64,000 bases of DNA from Crystallibacter degradans (GTDB lineage Bacteria > Actinomycetota > Actinomycetes > Actinomycetales > Micrococcaceae), in NCBI RefSeq assembly GCF_012952295.1, contig NZ_JABBCH010000002.1:124001-188000 (forward strand), given 5' to 3'. Positions 27,344-34,375 of this stretch are shown in pieces. The notes under the pieces are model-generated. The model worked only from the letters and a program-made list of their open reading frames with translations. It ran no database searches and was not told the origin of the DNA. Made by a program: the position numbers and the translations under genes. Each line of letters starts with the position of its first letter. Positions within the stretch are counted from its first letter, which is position 1.

Positions 27344-28315
27344 TCAGGGAGCGGGAACGGAAAGCGAACTAACGACGACGGCGTCCGGCGTCGTCTGTGA
27401 CAGGGCGGGCAGAGTGGTGCCGGGCAGTGCTGCGGCCGCGGCACCGTGGGCTACGGCCTGGCGGAGGCAGCCCGCGGCGCCCGCGCCCGAACTGTGTGCG
27501 AGCAGGTAGCCGGCCAGGGAGGAATCCCCGGCCCCCACGGTGCTGCGCGCACTGACCGGCGGATGCGTGGCGTACCAGGCGCCCTCCCGGGTGACGAGGA
27601 CGGCGCCCTTGGAGCCCAGCGTGGCCAACACCGCCTCGGCGCCCTTATCCAGCAGGAGCGCGGCGGTCTGCGCGGTGAGTTCCGGATCCGCCTCCAGCGC
27701 GGCCTCGCTGTGGACGCCGGCCAGCTCGGCCAGCTCCTCCGCATTGGGCTTGACCAGATCCGGCACGGCGGCCGGGCCGGCGGCAAATGCCTGGCGCAGC
27801 GGTTCGCCGGACGAATCCACGGCAATCCGCGGAGCTGCGGACCCGAGTTCTTCGCGGACGCGGATGGTGAGCCGGGCGTAGAAATCGGCTGGTACGCCCG
27901 GCGGCAGGGAACCGGCGAGCACGAGCCACGCCGCGCCGTCGCACTTTGCCAGCACCGCCGAGGCGAGCTCCTCCTGCCGGTTGCCGTCCAGGTGCGGGCC
28001 CGGTTCGTTGATCTTGGTGGTGGTGCCGTCCGGCTCGGTCAGCGTGATGTTGCTGCGCAGGGCCTGGCCGATGGGCAGCCCCACGTAGGCCAGGCCGTCC
28101 TGCCGCAGCCCGGTGATGACGGGATCCTCGGGGTCGCCGGGGAGGATGGCCAGATTGGCGACGCCGGAGGCGGTCAGCGTGCGGGACACATTGACGCCCT
28201 TACCGGCCGCCTGCTGGGAGGCGGCCACCGCGCGCTGGACGCCGCCGCGGATCAGGGAGCCGGGCAGTTCGACGGTGCGGTCCAGGCTGGGGTTGGCCGT
28301 AAGGGTGATGATCAT
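27344..28315 (-). CDS. fruK: 1-phosphofructokinase FruK
   Basis: FruK phosphorylates fructose-1-phosphate to fructose-1,6-bisphosphate with ATP. The 323-residue PfkB-family protein has the N-terminal ITLTANPSLDRTVELPG block and the first PfkB signature region QQAAGKGVNVSRTLTASG. LVLAGSLPPGVPADFYARL and the ATP-binding/catalytic end motif STVGAGDSSLAGYLLA (GAGD, catalytic aspartate) follow. It overlaps fruR by four bases (ATGA type), so the two are translationally coupled. fruA follows after 33 bp. Confidence 0.95.
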   Translation of the reverse strand: MIITLTANPSLDRTVELPGSLIRGGVQRAVAASQQAAGKGVNVSRTLTASGVANLAILPGDPEDPVITGLRQDGLAYVGLPIGQALRSNITLTEPDGTTTKINEPGPHLDGNRQEELASAVLAKCDGAAWLVLAGSLPPGVPADFYARLTIRVREELGSAAPRIAVDSSGEPLRQAFAAGPAAVPDLVKPNAEELAELAGVHSEAALEADPELTAQTAALLLDKGAEAVLATLGSKGAVLVTREGAWYATHPPVSARSTVGAGDSSLAGYLLAHSSGAGAAGCLRQAVAHGAAAAALPGTTLPALSQTTPDAVVVSSLSVPAP

Positions 28316-29094
28316 GCCACTACCACCTCGACGTCCGCGGCCTCGAGCGCCTCGGCCAGTGCGGCCGGGGGTGCGGCGTCGGTAATCAGGGTGTCGATCT
28401 CTTCTAGGCCGGCGAAGCGGACCAAGGTTTCCTCCTCGAGTTTGGATGAATCCACCAGCGCGACCACGCGGCGGGCACAGCGGACTATTGCCGTTTTCAC
28501 GGCCGCCTCCAGGGCGTCCGGGGTGCTGAGGCCGAAGCCGGCATCGATGCCGTTGGCTCCGATGAACGCGATGTCCGGGCGCAGGGCGGCAAACTGTTCC
28601 AGCGTCCGCGCGCCGATCCCGGCGCTGGTCAGGCCGCGGACCCGCCCGCCGATCATTTCCAGCTGCAGCTTCGAGCCGGTGGAGATCCGGAAGGCGATGG
28701 GGACCGCGTGCGTGATGACCAGCAGGTCTTCGTGCCGTCCGTTGGACTCGGAAGCCAGCAGTTCGGCCAGCTGCTCCGTAGTGGTGCCGGCGTCGATCAC
28801 CAGCGAGGCCGGGCCGGAGGGAATGAGTTCCAGGGCCTTGCGTGCAATCCGCTGCTTCTCCTCGTGCCGCTGGAGCTGGCGGCTGCCCAGGCTCTGTTCG
28901 CTGGTGCTGGCCCGGCCGGCCGCGACGGCGCCGCCGTGGACCCGGCGGAGCACGCCCTGCTGCTCGAGGGTGGCGAGATCGCGGCGGACGGTTTCCTTCG
29001 TGATGTCGAAGCGGTCGGCAAGTTCACCCACGGTGGCCCGGTTTTTGGCGGCCACAAGCTCACCGATCTTGCGGTGGCGTTCGGCGGCAAACAT
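28312..29094 (-). CDS. fruR: DeoR-family regulator of the fructose operon
   Basis: The 260-residue protein has an N-terminal DeoR helix-turn-helix (VGELADRFDITKETVRRDLATLEQQGVLRRVHGGA) and a C-terminal sugar-phosphate-sensing domain with DAGTTTEQLAEL and the GANGIDAGFGLSTPD motif. Fructose-1-phosphate or fructose-1,6-bisphosphate is the likely inducer, from the family. It is the first gene of fruR-fruK-fruA and is preceded by a TTGACA promoter with T/A-rich repeats, so it probably represses its own operon. Confidence 0.92.
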   Translation of the reverse strand: MFAAERHRKIGELVAAKNRATVGELADRFDITKETVRRDLATLEQQGVLRRVHGGAVAAGRASTSEQSLGSRQLQRHEEKQRIARKALELIPSGPASLVIDAGTTTEQLAELLASESNGRHEDLLVITHAVPIAFRISTGSKLQLEMIGGRVRGLTSAGIGARTLEQFAALRPDIAFIGANGIDAGFGLSTPDALEAAVKTAIVRCARRVVALVDSSKLEEETLVRFAGLEEIDTLITDAAPPAALAEALEAADVEVVVA

Positions 29095-29162
29095 GTTTTC
29101 TCCTTCGAGAAGTCGGACCGGGAGGGGGAGTGACTGGCATCACGTGAATCTTTGTTTTGACG

Positions 29163-29217
29163 ACTTTATCTGTGTTTGTTTCTGCTTGTCAACGAAAACC
29201 AACATAAAAACAGAAAA
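29163..29217 (-). promoter_or_regulatory. Promoter and candidate FruR operator region of the fructose operon
   Basis: On the minus strand TTGACA (29192 down to 29187) and TAAAGT (29168 to 29163) are separated by 18 bp, a good sigma-A promoter. The spacer and the DNA just upstream hold AT-rich repeats: plus-strand GTTTGTTTCTG at 29174-29184 and AAAAACAGAAAA at 29206-29217, whose TTTCTG/CAGAAA cores are inverted. A repressor bound there would block polymerase. Confidence 0.6.
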
Positions 29218-29273
29218 GCGGGCCTCCAAGGGTTTGGCAGAGCCTCTGAGACAGCTCTTATACAGTGGGTGCC

Positions 29274-29675
29274 ATGAGGGCCGATGTGCGCAGGTTGATG
29301 CTGCTCCAGGCCGGCAACGCGCTTTTCCTGGTGGCCGGACTGGGTGTGGTGCTGATTGGGGTGGACGCCCTGACCGCGCTGCTGGTGGGGTCCTCCGGGA
29401 ACCCGGGGCCGGGCGGGTTCGGCGCCGTCGTGATGATCGGCGGTGGCCTGCTTTCCTTGGTCTTCGGCGTCTTCGCCTACCGCTGGACGGCCCGCGGGGA
29501 ACGCTACGCGCCGCTGTTCGGCGTGCTCGGCTGGGCGGTGCTGTGGCTGCCGCTGTCCCTCGCCGCGGCCGTGCTCACCGGCGGGCATCCGGCCGCCTCG
29601 TTCATCGCCACCGGCATCAGCGGAGCGGGAATTGTGCTCTCACTTGTTGCACTGGGCAGCAAGAAGCCGCGCTGA
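29274..29675 (+). CDS. Small four-helix hypothetical membrane protein
   Basis: The 133-residue protein consists of four hydrophobic segments (LQAGNALFLVAGLGVVLIGV, GAVVMIGGGLLSLVFGVFAY, GVLGWAVLWLPLSLAAAVL and ISGAGIVLSLVALGS) with short loops and a basic end. The ATG at 29274 is preferred over a GTG nine bases upstream because it directly precedes the basic RADVRRL leader. No family with a known role is recognised. It is divergent from fruR. Confidence 0.65.
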   Translation: MRADVRRLMLLQAGNALFLVAGLGVVLIGVDALTALLVGSSGNPGPGGFGAVVMIGGGLLSLVFGVFAYRWTARGERYAPLFGVLGWAVLWLPLSLAAAVLTGGHPAASFIATGISGAGIVLSLVALGSKKPR

Positions 29676-29742
29676 CCGGCAGGCATGGTGCCACTGCCCG
29701 GCACGCGCGGTGCCCTCGGCCCGCGGATGGTAGAAGTAGTCC

Positions 29743-30363
29743 ATGACGACTGCCGTATGGTCCCGCCCAGAGGACGAGCGTGCCGGCACCGAGTTGCTGG
29801 TGATGATCCACGGCTACGGCTCCTCCGAGGAGCGGGTGCTGCCGTTGTTCGAGGCGCTGCCGGCGAACGTGACCGGGGTGGCGCTGCGCGGCCACTTCGA
29901 TGTCGGGGCCAACTACGGCTGGTTCCTGCTGGACGCGTTCCTCGCCTCGGACTTTGCCGACGTCGTCAGCTCAGCCAACAAGGTCTTCGCCTGGCTGGAC
30001 CCGGTGCTCGCATCCGGCACGTTCACCGGGACCAGCCTGCTGGGCTTCTCCCAGGGCATGGCCATGGCGACCACGCTGATCCGGTTGCGGCCCACGGCCT
30101 TTCGTGCCGCCGTCGGGCTTTCAGGTTTTGTGCTGGAGAACGAACTGCTGACCCTGACGGATGACCTGGACGGCACGCTGCCGTTTTTCTGGGGACGGGA
30201 CGCCGCCGACGTGGTGATCCATCAGGACGCGGTGGACTATGCGGCGGACTGGCTGGAGGCCCACACCCGGCTCACGGCGCGCACCTATCCCGGGATGGGG
30301 CACAACATCGGGCCGGAAGAGATCCGCGACGTCGGGATTTTCCTGAAGACCTACCTGGGCTAG
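29743..30363 (+). CDS. Alpha/beta hydrolase (carboxylesterase/phospholipase type)
   Basis: The 206-residue protein has the alpha/beta hydrolase core: oxyanion segment VMIHGYGSSEE, nucleophile elbow GFSQGMAMAT (GxSxG), a candidate acid in FFWGRDAADVV and the catalytic histidine in YPGMGHNIGPEE. It lacks a signal peptide, so it is cytoplasmic. This matches the small carboxylesterase/phospholipase family (YpfH/EstB-like); the natural substrate is unknown. Its stop codon shares the bases CTAG (30360-30363) with the stop of the convergent DUF6458 gene. Confidence 0.85.
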   Translation: MTTAVWSRPEDERAGTELLVMIHGYGSSEERVLPLFEALPANVTGVALRGHFDVGANYGWFLLDAFLASDFADVVSSANKVFAWLDPVLASGTFTGTSLLGFSQGMAMATTLIRLRPTAFRAAVGLSGFVLENELLTLTDDLDGTLPFFWGRDAADVVIHQDAVDYAADWLEAHTRLTARTYPGMGHNIGPEEIRDVGIFLKTYLG

Positions 30364-30611
30364 AGGCCGTTGTCCCGGGTGTCGTCCCGGCGGACGGTCT
30401 CCCCGGTGTGCGGATCGTGCAGCTGGCGGCTTTCGGTCACGCGGCGCCTGCTGGTGCCCGCCATGACCACCGAAATGATCAGGCCCAGTACGCCCACGCC
30501 CATCAGGATCCGGCCGACCAGCGTCAGGTCGATAAAGTCGACGACGTCCGCCACCGCGAACGCGAGGATGGCGCCGATGGCGATCAGGGCAATCGAAGAT
30601 CCGATTCTCAT
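30360..30611 (-). CDS. DUF6458-type small membrane protein
   Basis: The 83-residue protein begins MRIGSSIALIAIGAILAFAV, has a second span (VGRILMGVGVLGLIISVVM) and a charged tail rich in arginine and histidine (SRRRVTESRQLHDPHTGE). This is the pattern of the actinobacterial DUF6458 family, of unknown function. The ATG at 30609-30611 is preferred to one two codons upstream because it matches the usual N-terminus and follows an AAGGAG site. It ends in a stop shared with the opposite gene. Confidence 0.8.
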   Translation of the reverse strand: MRIGSSIALIAIGAILAFAVADVVDFIDLTLVGRILMGVGVLGLIISVVMAGTSRRRVTESRQLHDPHTGETVRRDDTRDNGL

Positions 30612-30807
30612 AACCAACTACTCCTTGTTCCTGACGCCCGCCTGCCCGTGGCCGCGGACGTAACCGATAGAGGAATACTGCGGTACTTTGCTCAGCATAC
30701 TGATCTTGTTTCCGTGCGGGGGAAAATTGCCGGTTCCCGGCGTGCTGCCGAACCGGTGATCTAGTGTTAAAGCGAACGGCCATGTCCGCTACCTCAAGGA
30801 GGACTTC

Positions 30808-31809
30808 GTGGCGAAGAACAGGAAATTCAACCCGGCGGTCAAGATGGCTGCCGGTGCGGCTTTTGATGAGAAGGGCAACCCCAAACCGGGTGTTGCCAAC
30901 GGAATTATGAAGGCCTTGGACGTCCAGCGCCCGCTGGTACTGGCCAACCTGAACCGGCTGCGGAGCAAGTATCCGGAGGCCTCGCCGGCGGAGCTGTCCG
31001 CGAAGCTCGAGAAGTACTATTTGTCCGCCATCACCGGGGGCGGGGCGGCCGTGGGCGGATCCGCACTGATCCCGGGCGTGGGCACCATCGCTGCCCTGGG
31101 ACTTTCCGCCGCTGCGACCGTGGGTTTCCTGGAGGCGACCGCGCTCTACGCCCAGTCCATCGCCGAGCTGCACGGAATCCACACGGACAACCCGGAACGG
31201 TCCCGCACCATGGTCATGGCCATCCTGATGGGCGAAGAAGGCAGCGCCCTGATCCGCGAACTGGCAGGCCAGACCAACGGGCGGAACAAGCCGGGACAGG
31301 CGTGGGGCAACGTCATCGGCACCAGCATGCCTGCGGGCATGATGGGCACCATCATGGACAGCATGCGCCGGCGCTTCCTGAAGAAGTTCCTGGCCAAGCA
31401 GGGTACCGCCCTGCTCGGCCGTGCAGTGCCGTTCGGTATCGGTGCCGTGGTGGGCGGTGCCGGCAACCACATGATGGGACGACGGGTCATCGAATCCACC
31501 CGCGAGGCCTTCGGCGAGCCGCCGCTGACCCTGCCGATTCCCCTGGTGGAGGAGCTGGCCCAGCGCAAGCACCTCATTCCGCGCAAGAAACTGATTCCGG
31601 GCAGGCGCAAGGAGCTTGGCGCGGGTGCCGGCGGTGCAGCTGCAGGCGCGGCAGTGCGTGCGAGCTCGTTGTCCACGACGCATGCCGGGCCTGAGTCCTC
31701 CCAGGCGCCTCGACCCGAGGATCTTGCGGCGTCGCCCGGGCCGGACCTGCCGGCTGAGACGGACCCGCAGACCGGGCAGCACCGCGGGGCCGAGCCGGAC
31801 GACGTCTAA
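30808..31809 (+). CDS. Hypothetical protein with a glycine-rich hydrophobic core
   Basis: The 333-residue protein starts with GTG after an AAGGAGGACTTC ribosome site. It has a basic N-terminus and a helical region with KLEKYYLSAITGG. Two glycine/alanine-rich hydrophobic stretches follow (AVGGSALIPGVGTIAALGLS around 92-111 and a second near GIGAVVGGAGNHMMG around 210-224). The last 80 residues are proline/alanine-rich and disordered. The first hydrophobic block resembles the membrane-interacting part of EcsC-like proteins, but I would not assign the family firmly. No operon partner is evident. Confidence 0.7.
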   Translation: MAKNRKFNPAVKMAAGAAFDEKGNPKPGVANGIMKALDVQRPLVLANLNRLRSKYPEASPAELSAKLEKYYLSAITGGGAAVGGSALIPGVGTIAALGLSAAATVGFLEATALYAQSIAELHGIHTDNPERSRTMVMAILMGEEGSALIRELAGQTNGRNKPGQAWGNVIGTSMPAGMMGTIMDSMRRRFLKKFLAKQGTALLGRAVPFGIGAVVGGAGNHMMGRRVIESTREAFGEPPLTLPIPLVEELAQRKHLIPRKKLIPGRRKELGAGAGGAAAGAAVRASSLSTTHAGPESSQAPRPEDLAASPGPDLPAETDPQTGQHRGAEPDDV

Positions 31810-31891
31810 CGAGGCCTCGCTCAGCCGGGGCCGACCAAGCTCCCGGTTCGGCTTCGGATCGGGAATCTGCTGTGCCCGCGTATCGGCTGCA

Positions 31892-31995
31892 GATCCCCGA
31901 ATCGCAGTGGATCCCCGAATCGCAGCGGAACCGCGCGCCCCGGAGTCCGCGCCCATTGCGAAGCCCGGGCCCATTTACGCAGCCCGCGCCCATTG
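31892..31995. repeat. Short tandem repeats behind the hypothetical gene
   Basis: GATCCCCGAATCGCAG occurs at 31892-31907 and again at 31910-31925 (18-bp step). A second repeat family with a CCCATT core occurs three times between 31949 and 31999, at 18- and 19-bp steps. The stretch 31810-32000 holds no gene. The repeats may be eroded coding sequence or a structured 3' region. Confidence 0.6.
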
Positions 31996-32000
31996 CGGAG

Positions 32001-33281
32001 CTAACCGAAGATGGCGTGCGCGACGGCGAAGATCACCAGGCCGGCCAGGGACCCGACTACCGTGCCGTTGATCCGGATGAACTGCAGGTCCCTGCCGACC
32101 TGCAGCTCGATCTTGCGGGAAGTTTCCTCGGCGTCCCAGCGCTCCACCGTTTCGGTGATGACGGACGCGATCTGGGACCGGTAGGTCCTGACCAGGTAAC
32201 CGGCGGCTTCCTCGATCCAGCCGTCCACCTTGGCGGCGAGTTCCTTGTCCGTGGCCAGCCGATTGCCGAAGTCGCGGACGGCCGTAGTGAACTTGCGGCT
32301 GAGCTCGCTCTGCGGATCCTCGACGGCCTCCAGCAGGGCGCGCTTGAGAGTGTCCCACGTCCGGACCGCAAGCTGGCGTACTTCCGGGTCACCCAGCGCG
32401 TTCTTCTTGAGGTTCTCCACCCGGGCGATCATGTCCGGGTCGGTCTGCAGATCCTGGGCCAGCGACTGGAGGTAGACGTCAAGCTGCTGCCGGACCTGGT
32501 GCTCCGGGTCCGCCTGTACGGCGGCGATGAACTTGTACAGCTCGAGGTGGACCTTGTCGCCCATCAGCGAGTCCACAAAGGAAGGAACCCAAGTGGGGGA
32601 GCGGTCCGCCACCAGCCGGGCCACCGTTTCCTGGTTGTCCAAAACCCAGTCAGCTGCACGGTCCAAGAGCAGTTCCACCAGTTTCAGGTGGTGCCCGTCG
32701 TCGAGCAGCCGCTTGGCGAGCTTGCCCAGCGGCGGGCCCCATTCCGGATCCAGCAGATGCCGCCGTGCCATCGACTCGATGACGTCCTGGACATCCTCGT
32801 CGTTGAGGACCAGCATTGCCGCGCGGATGGCGGTGGCGCCTTCCCTGGCCACCCGGTCCGCGTTTTCGGGCCGGGCCAGCCAGGCGCCGGTTTTCGCGGA
32901 GACCCCCAGCGAGGCGATCTTGGTTTTGACCACCTCTTCGGAGAGGAAGTTCTCCTCCACAAAAGAGCCGAGGCTGGCGCCGATCTGGTCCTTCTTGCGC
33001 GGGATGATCGCCGTGTGCGGGATCTTCAGACCCATCGGGTGCTTGAACAGCGCCGTGACCGCGAACCAGTCCGCAAGTGCGCCCACCATGCCGCCTTCGG
33101 CCGCGGCGCGGACGTACTGCAGCCAGGGATACTGCTCCTGCAGGGCGAAGGACACGATGAAAATCACCGCCATGAGCCCCAGCATGCCGGTGGCCAGGCG
33201 TTTCATCTTCGTCAGCCCGGCGGCACGTTCGGCGTCCCCGATAACGCTGCGGCCGTCGTCGTACATCACCTGTGTGCTCAT
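32001..33281 (-). CDS. DUF445 family membrane protein
   Basis: The 426-residue protein has two hydrophobic segments near the N-terminus (around 30-50, MLGLMAVIFIVSFALQ, and 58-75 region AEGGMVGALADWFAVTALF) and a closing segment at the C-terminus (VVGSLAGLVIFAVAHAIFG). Between them lies a long helical domain. The family hallmark GGMVGALADWFAVTALF is present, together with TAIIPRKKDQIGASLGSFVEENFL. DUF445 (YheB-like) proteins have no established function. It starts with ATG at 33279-33281 and is divergent from the glycerophosphodiesterase gene. Confidence 0.88.
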   Translation of the reverse strand: MSTQVMYDDGRSVIGDAERAAGLTKMKRLATGMLGLMAVIFIVSFALQEQYPWLQYVRAAAEGGMVGALADWFAVTALFKHPMGLKIPHTAIIPRKKDQIGASLGSFVEENFLSEEVVKTKIASLGVSAKTGAWLARPENADRVAREGATAIRAAMLVLNDEDVQDVIESMARRHLLDPEWGPPLGKLAKRLLDDGHHLKLVELLLDRAADWVLDNQETVARLVADRSPTWVPSFVDSLMGDKVHLELYKFIAAVQADPEHQVRQQLDVYLQSLAQDLQTDPDMIARVENLKKNALGDPEVRQLAVRTWDTLKRALLEAVEDPQSELSRKFTTAVRDFGNRLATDKELAAKVDGWIEEAAGYLVRTYRSQIASVITETVERWDAEETSRKIELQVGRDLQFIRINGTVVGSLAGLVIFAVAHAIFG

Positions 33282-33367
33282 CTGGCCTCCGCGGCAAAAA
33301 AAGTTCTGGGACCCGTCAAGCTAAGTTAACCAGTGAGCCGCCGCGAAAGCGGTTTCCAGTCGACAAA

Positions 33368-33382
33368 TTCACGTACGGTGAA
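33368..33382 (+). promoter_or_regulatory. Inverted repeat directly before the glycerophosphodiesterase start
   Basis: TTCAC-GTACG-GTGAA is a perfect 5-bp inverted repeat ending four bases before the ATG. It overlaps the weak ribosome site, so a bound protein could control translation or transcription. The role is speculative. Confidence 0.3.
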
Positions 33383-33386
33383 AACC

Positions 33387-34259
33387 ATGAAGCACAAGAT
33401 CTTCGCCCATCGCGGTTCCAGCGAACAGTACGCGGAAAACACCCGGGCCGCCTACCTGCAGGCGATAGCCGACGGCGCCGATGGGCTTGAGTGCGACATC
33501 CACCTGACTGCGGACCTGAAGCTGATCTGCTTCCACGACTTCGATCTGGACCGCACGTCCACCGGCACCGGTCACGTCGCCGACCACACGCTCGAAGAGC
33601 TGCTGCGGCTGGACTTCTCGTCGTGGCGCGGCGTGCCGATTCCGCCTGAGTACGGGGGCGTGGCGGACCAGTTACTCACGCTGGACGCGCTGATCGACCT
33701 CATGCGCGAGGCCGGCCGTCCGCTGGACCTGGCGATCGAGCTTAAGCATCCCAGCCCGTTCGGCCAGACCCTCGAGGACGAACTGCTGAAGTACCTGATG
33801 GCGGAGGGGTGGGACCCGGAGACGTCAAGGCTGGACAACCTCAAGCTCTCGTTCATGAGCTTCCACCCCGACACAGCCAAACATCTGGAAGACCATGTGC
33901 CTACGGACCACTTGTGCCAACTGCTGGACAACATTGAGGCCGAGGAGATCAAGAGTTCCCTCTTCATGGGCTCCCTGACCGTGGGCGCCGTAACGGCGCT
34001 GCTGCGCCGGGCGCTTTCCGAGGGCGAGGCGCTGATCGAACAAGGCGCCGTGGGGATGGCGGGCCCGGGCGTCGACTACATCAGGTCGCACCGGCCGCTG
34101 ATCGAGCGTTGGCTCGCGGCGGGCCTGCGCTTCAGGGTTTGGACCGTCAATGACCCGGAAGACGTCCGGCTTTGCCACGAGCTGGGGATCCACGAAATCA
34201 CCACCAACCGGCCCGTGCAGGTGCGGCAGTTGCTGGAACAGCTGGAGGCCGGTTCCTGA
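33387..34259 (+). CDS. Glycerophosphodiester phosphodiesterase
   Basis: GDPD enzymes split glycerophosphodiesters, released from phospholipids, into glycerol-3-phosphate and an alcohol. The 290-residue product has the full TIM-barrel signature: FAHRGSSEQYAENT with the catalytic histidine, GLECDIHLTADLKL with metal-binding glutamate and aspartate, and CFHDFDLDRTSTG with the second histidine. VWTVNDPEDVRL follows near the end. No signal peptide is present, so it is intracellular (UgpQ-like). The ATG at 33387 gives the standard short N-terminus before the first strand. Confidence 0.93.
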   Translation: MKHKIFAHRGSSEQYAENTRAAYLQAIADGADGLECDIHLTADLKLICFHDFDLDRTSTGTGHVADHTLEELLRLDFSSWRGVPIPPEYGGVADQLLTLDALIDLMREAGRPLDLAIELKHPSPFGQTLEDELLKYLMAEGWDPETSRLDNLKLSFMSFHPDTAKHLEDHVPTDHLCQLLDNIEAEEIKSSLFMGSLTVGAVTALLRRALSEGEALIEQGAVGMAGPGVDYIRSHRPLIERWLAAGLRFRVWTVNDPEDVRLCHELGIHEITTNRPVQVRQLLEQLEAGS

Positions 34260-34375
34260 GCTGGCGGTGTCCGGCAGACGTTGCGCCCCCGAGGACGGCA
34301 CCAGCAGCGCGGATAGTCGCGGCAGATTAACCCGGACCGTGGCAGACCTGCTCCTGCCTGTGGTTGAGTGGAGAA

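Noticed and set aside
24605-27400. 931-codon open frame on the plus strand opposite fruA and ptsI
   Set aside because: It spans two well-defined genes on the other strand and shows low-complexity Gly/Arg/Gln sequence typical of antisense frames in high-GC DNA.
27446-29746. 766-codon plus-strand frame opposite fruK and fruR and running past them
   Set aside because: Same reasons; it also crosses the fruR promoter and ends inside unrelated genes.
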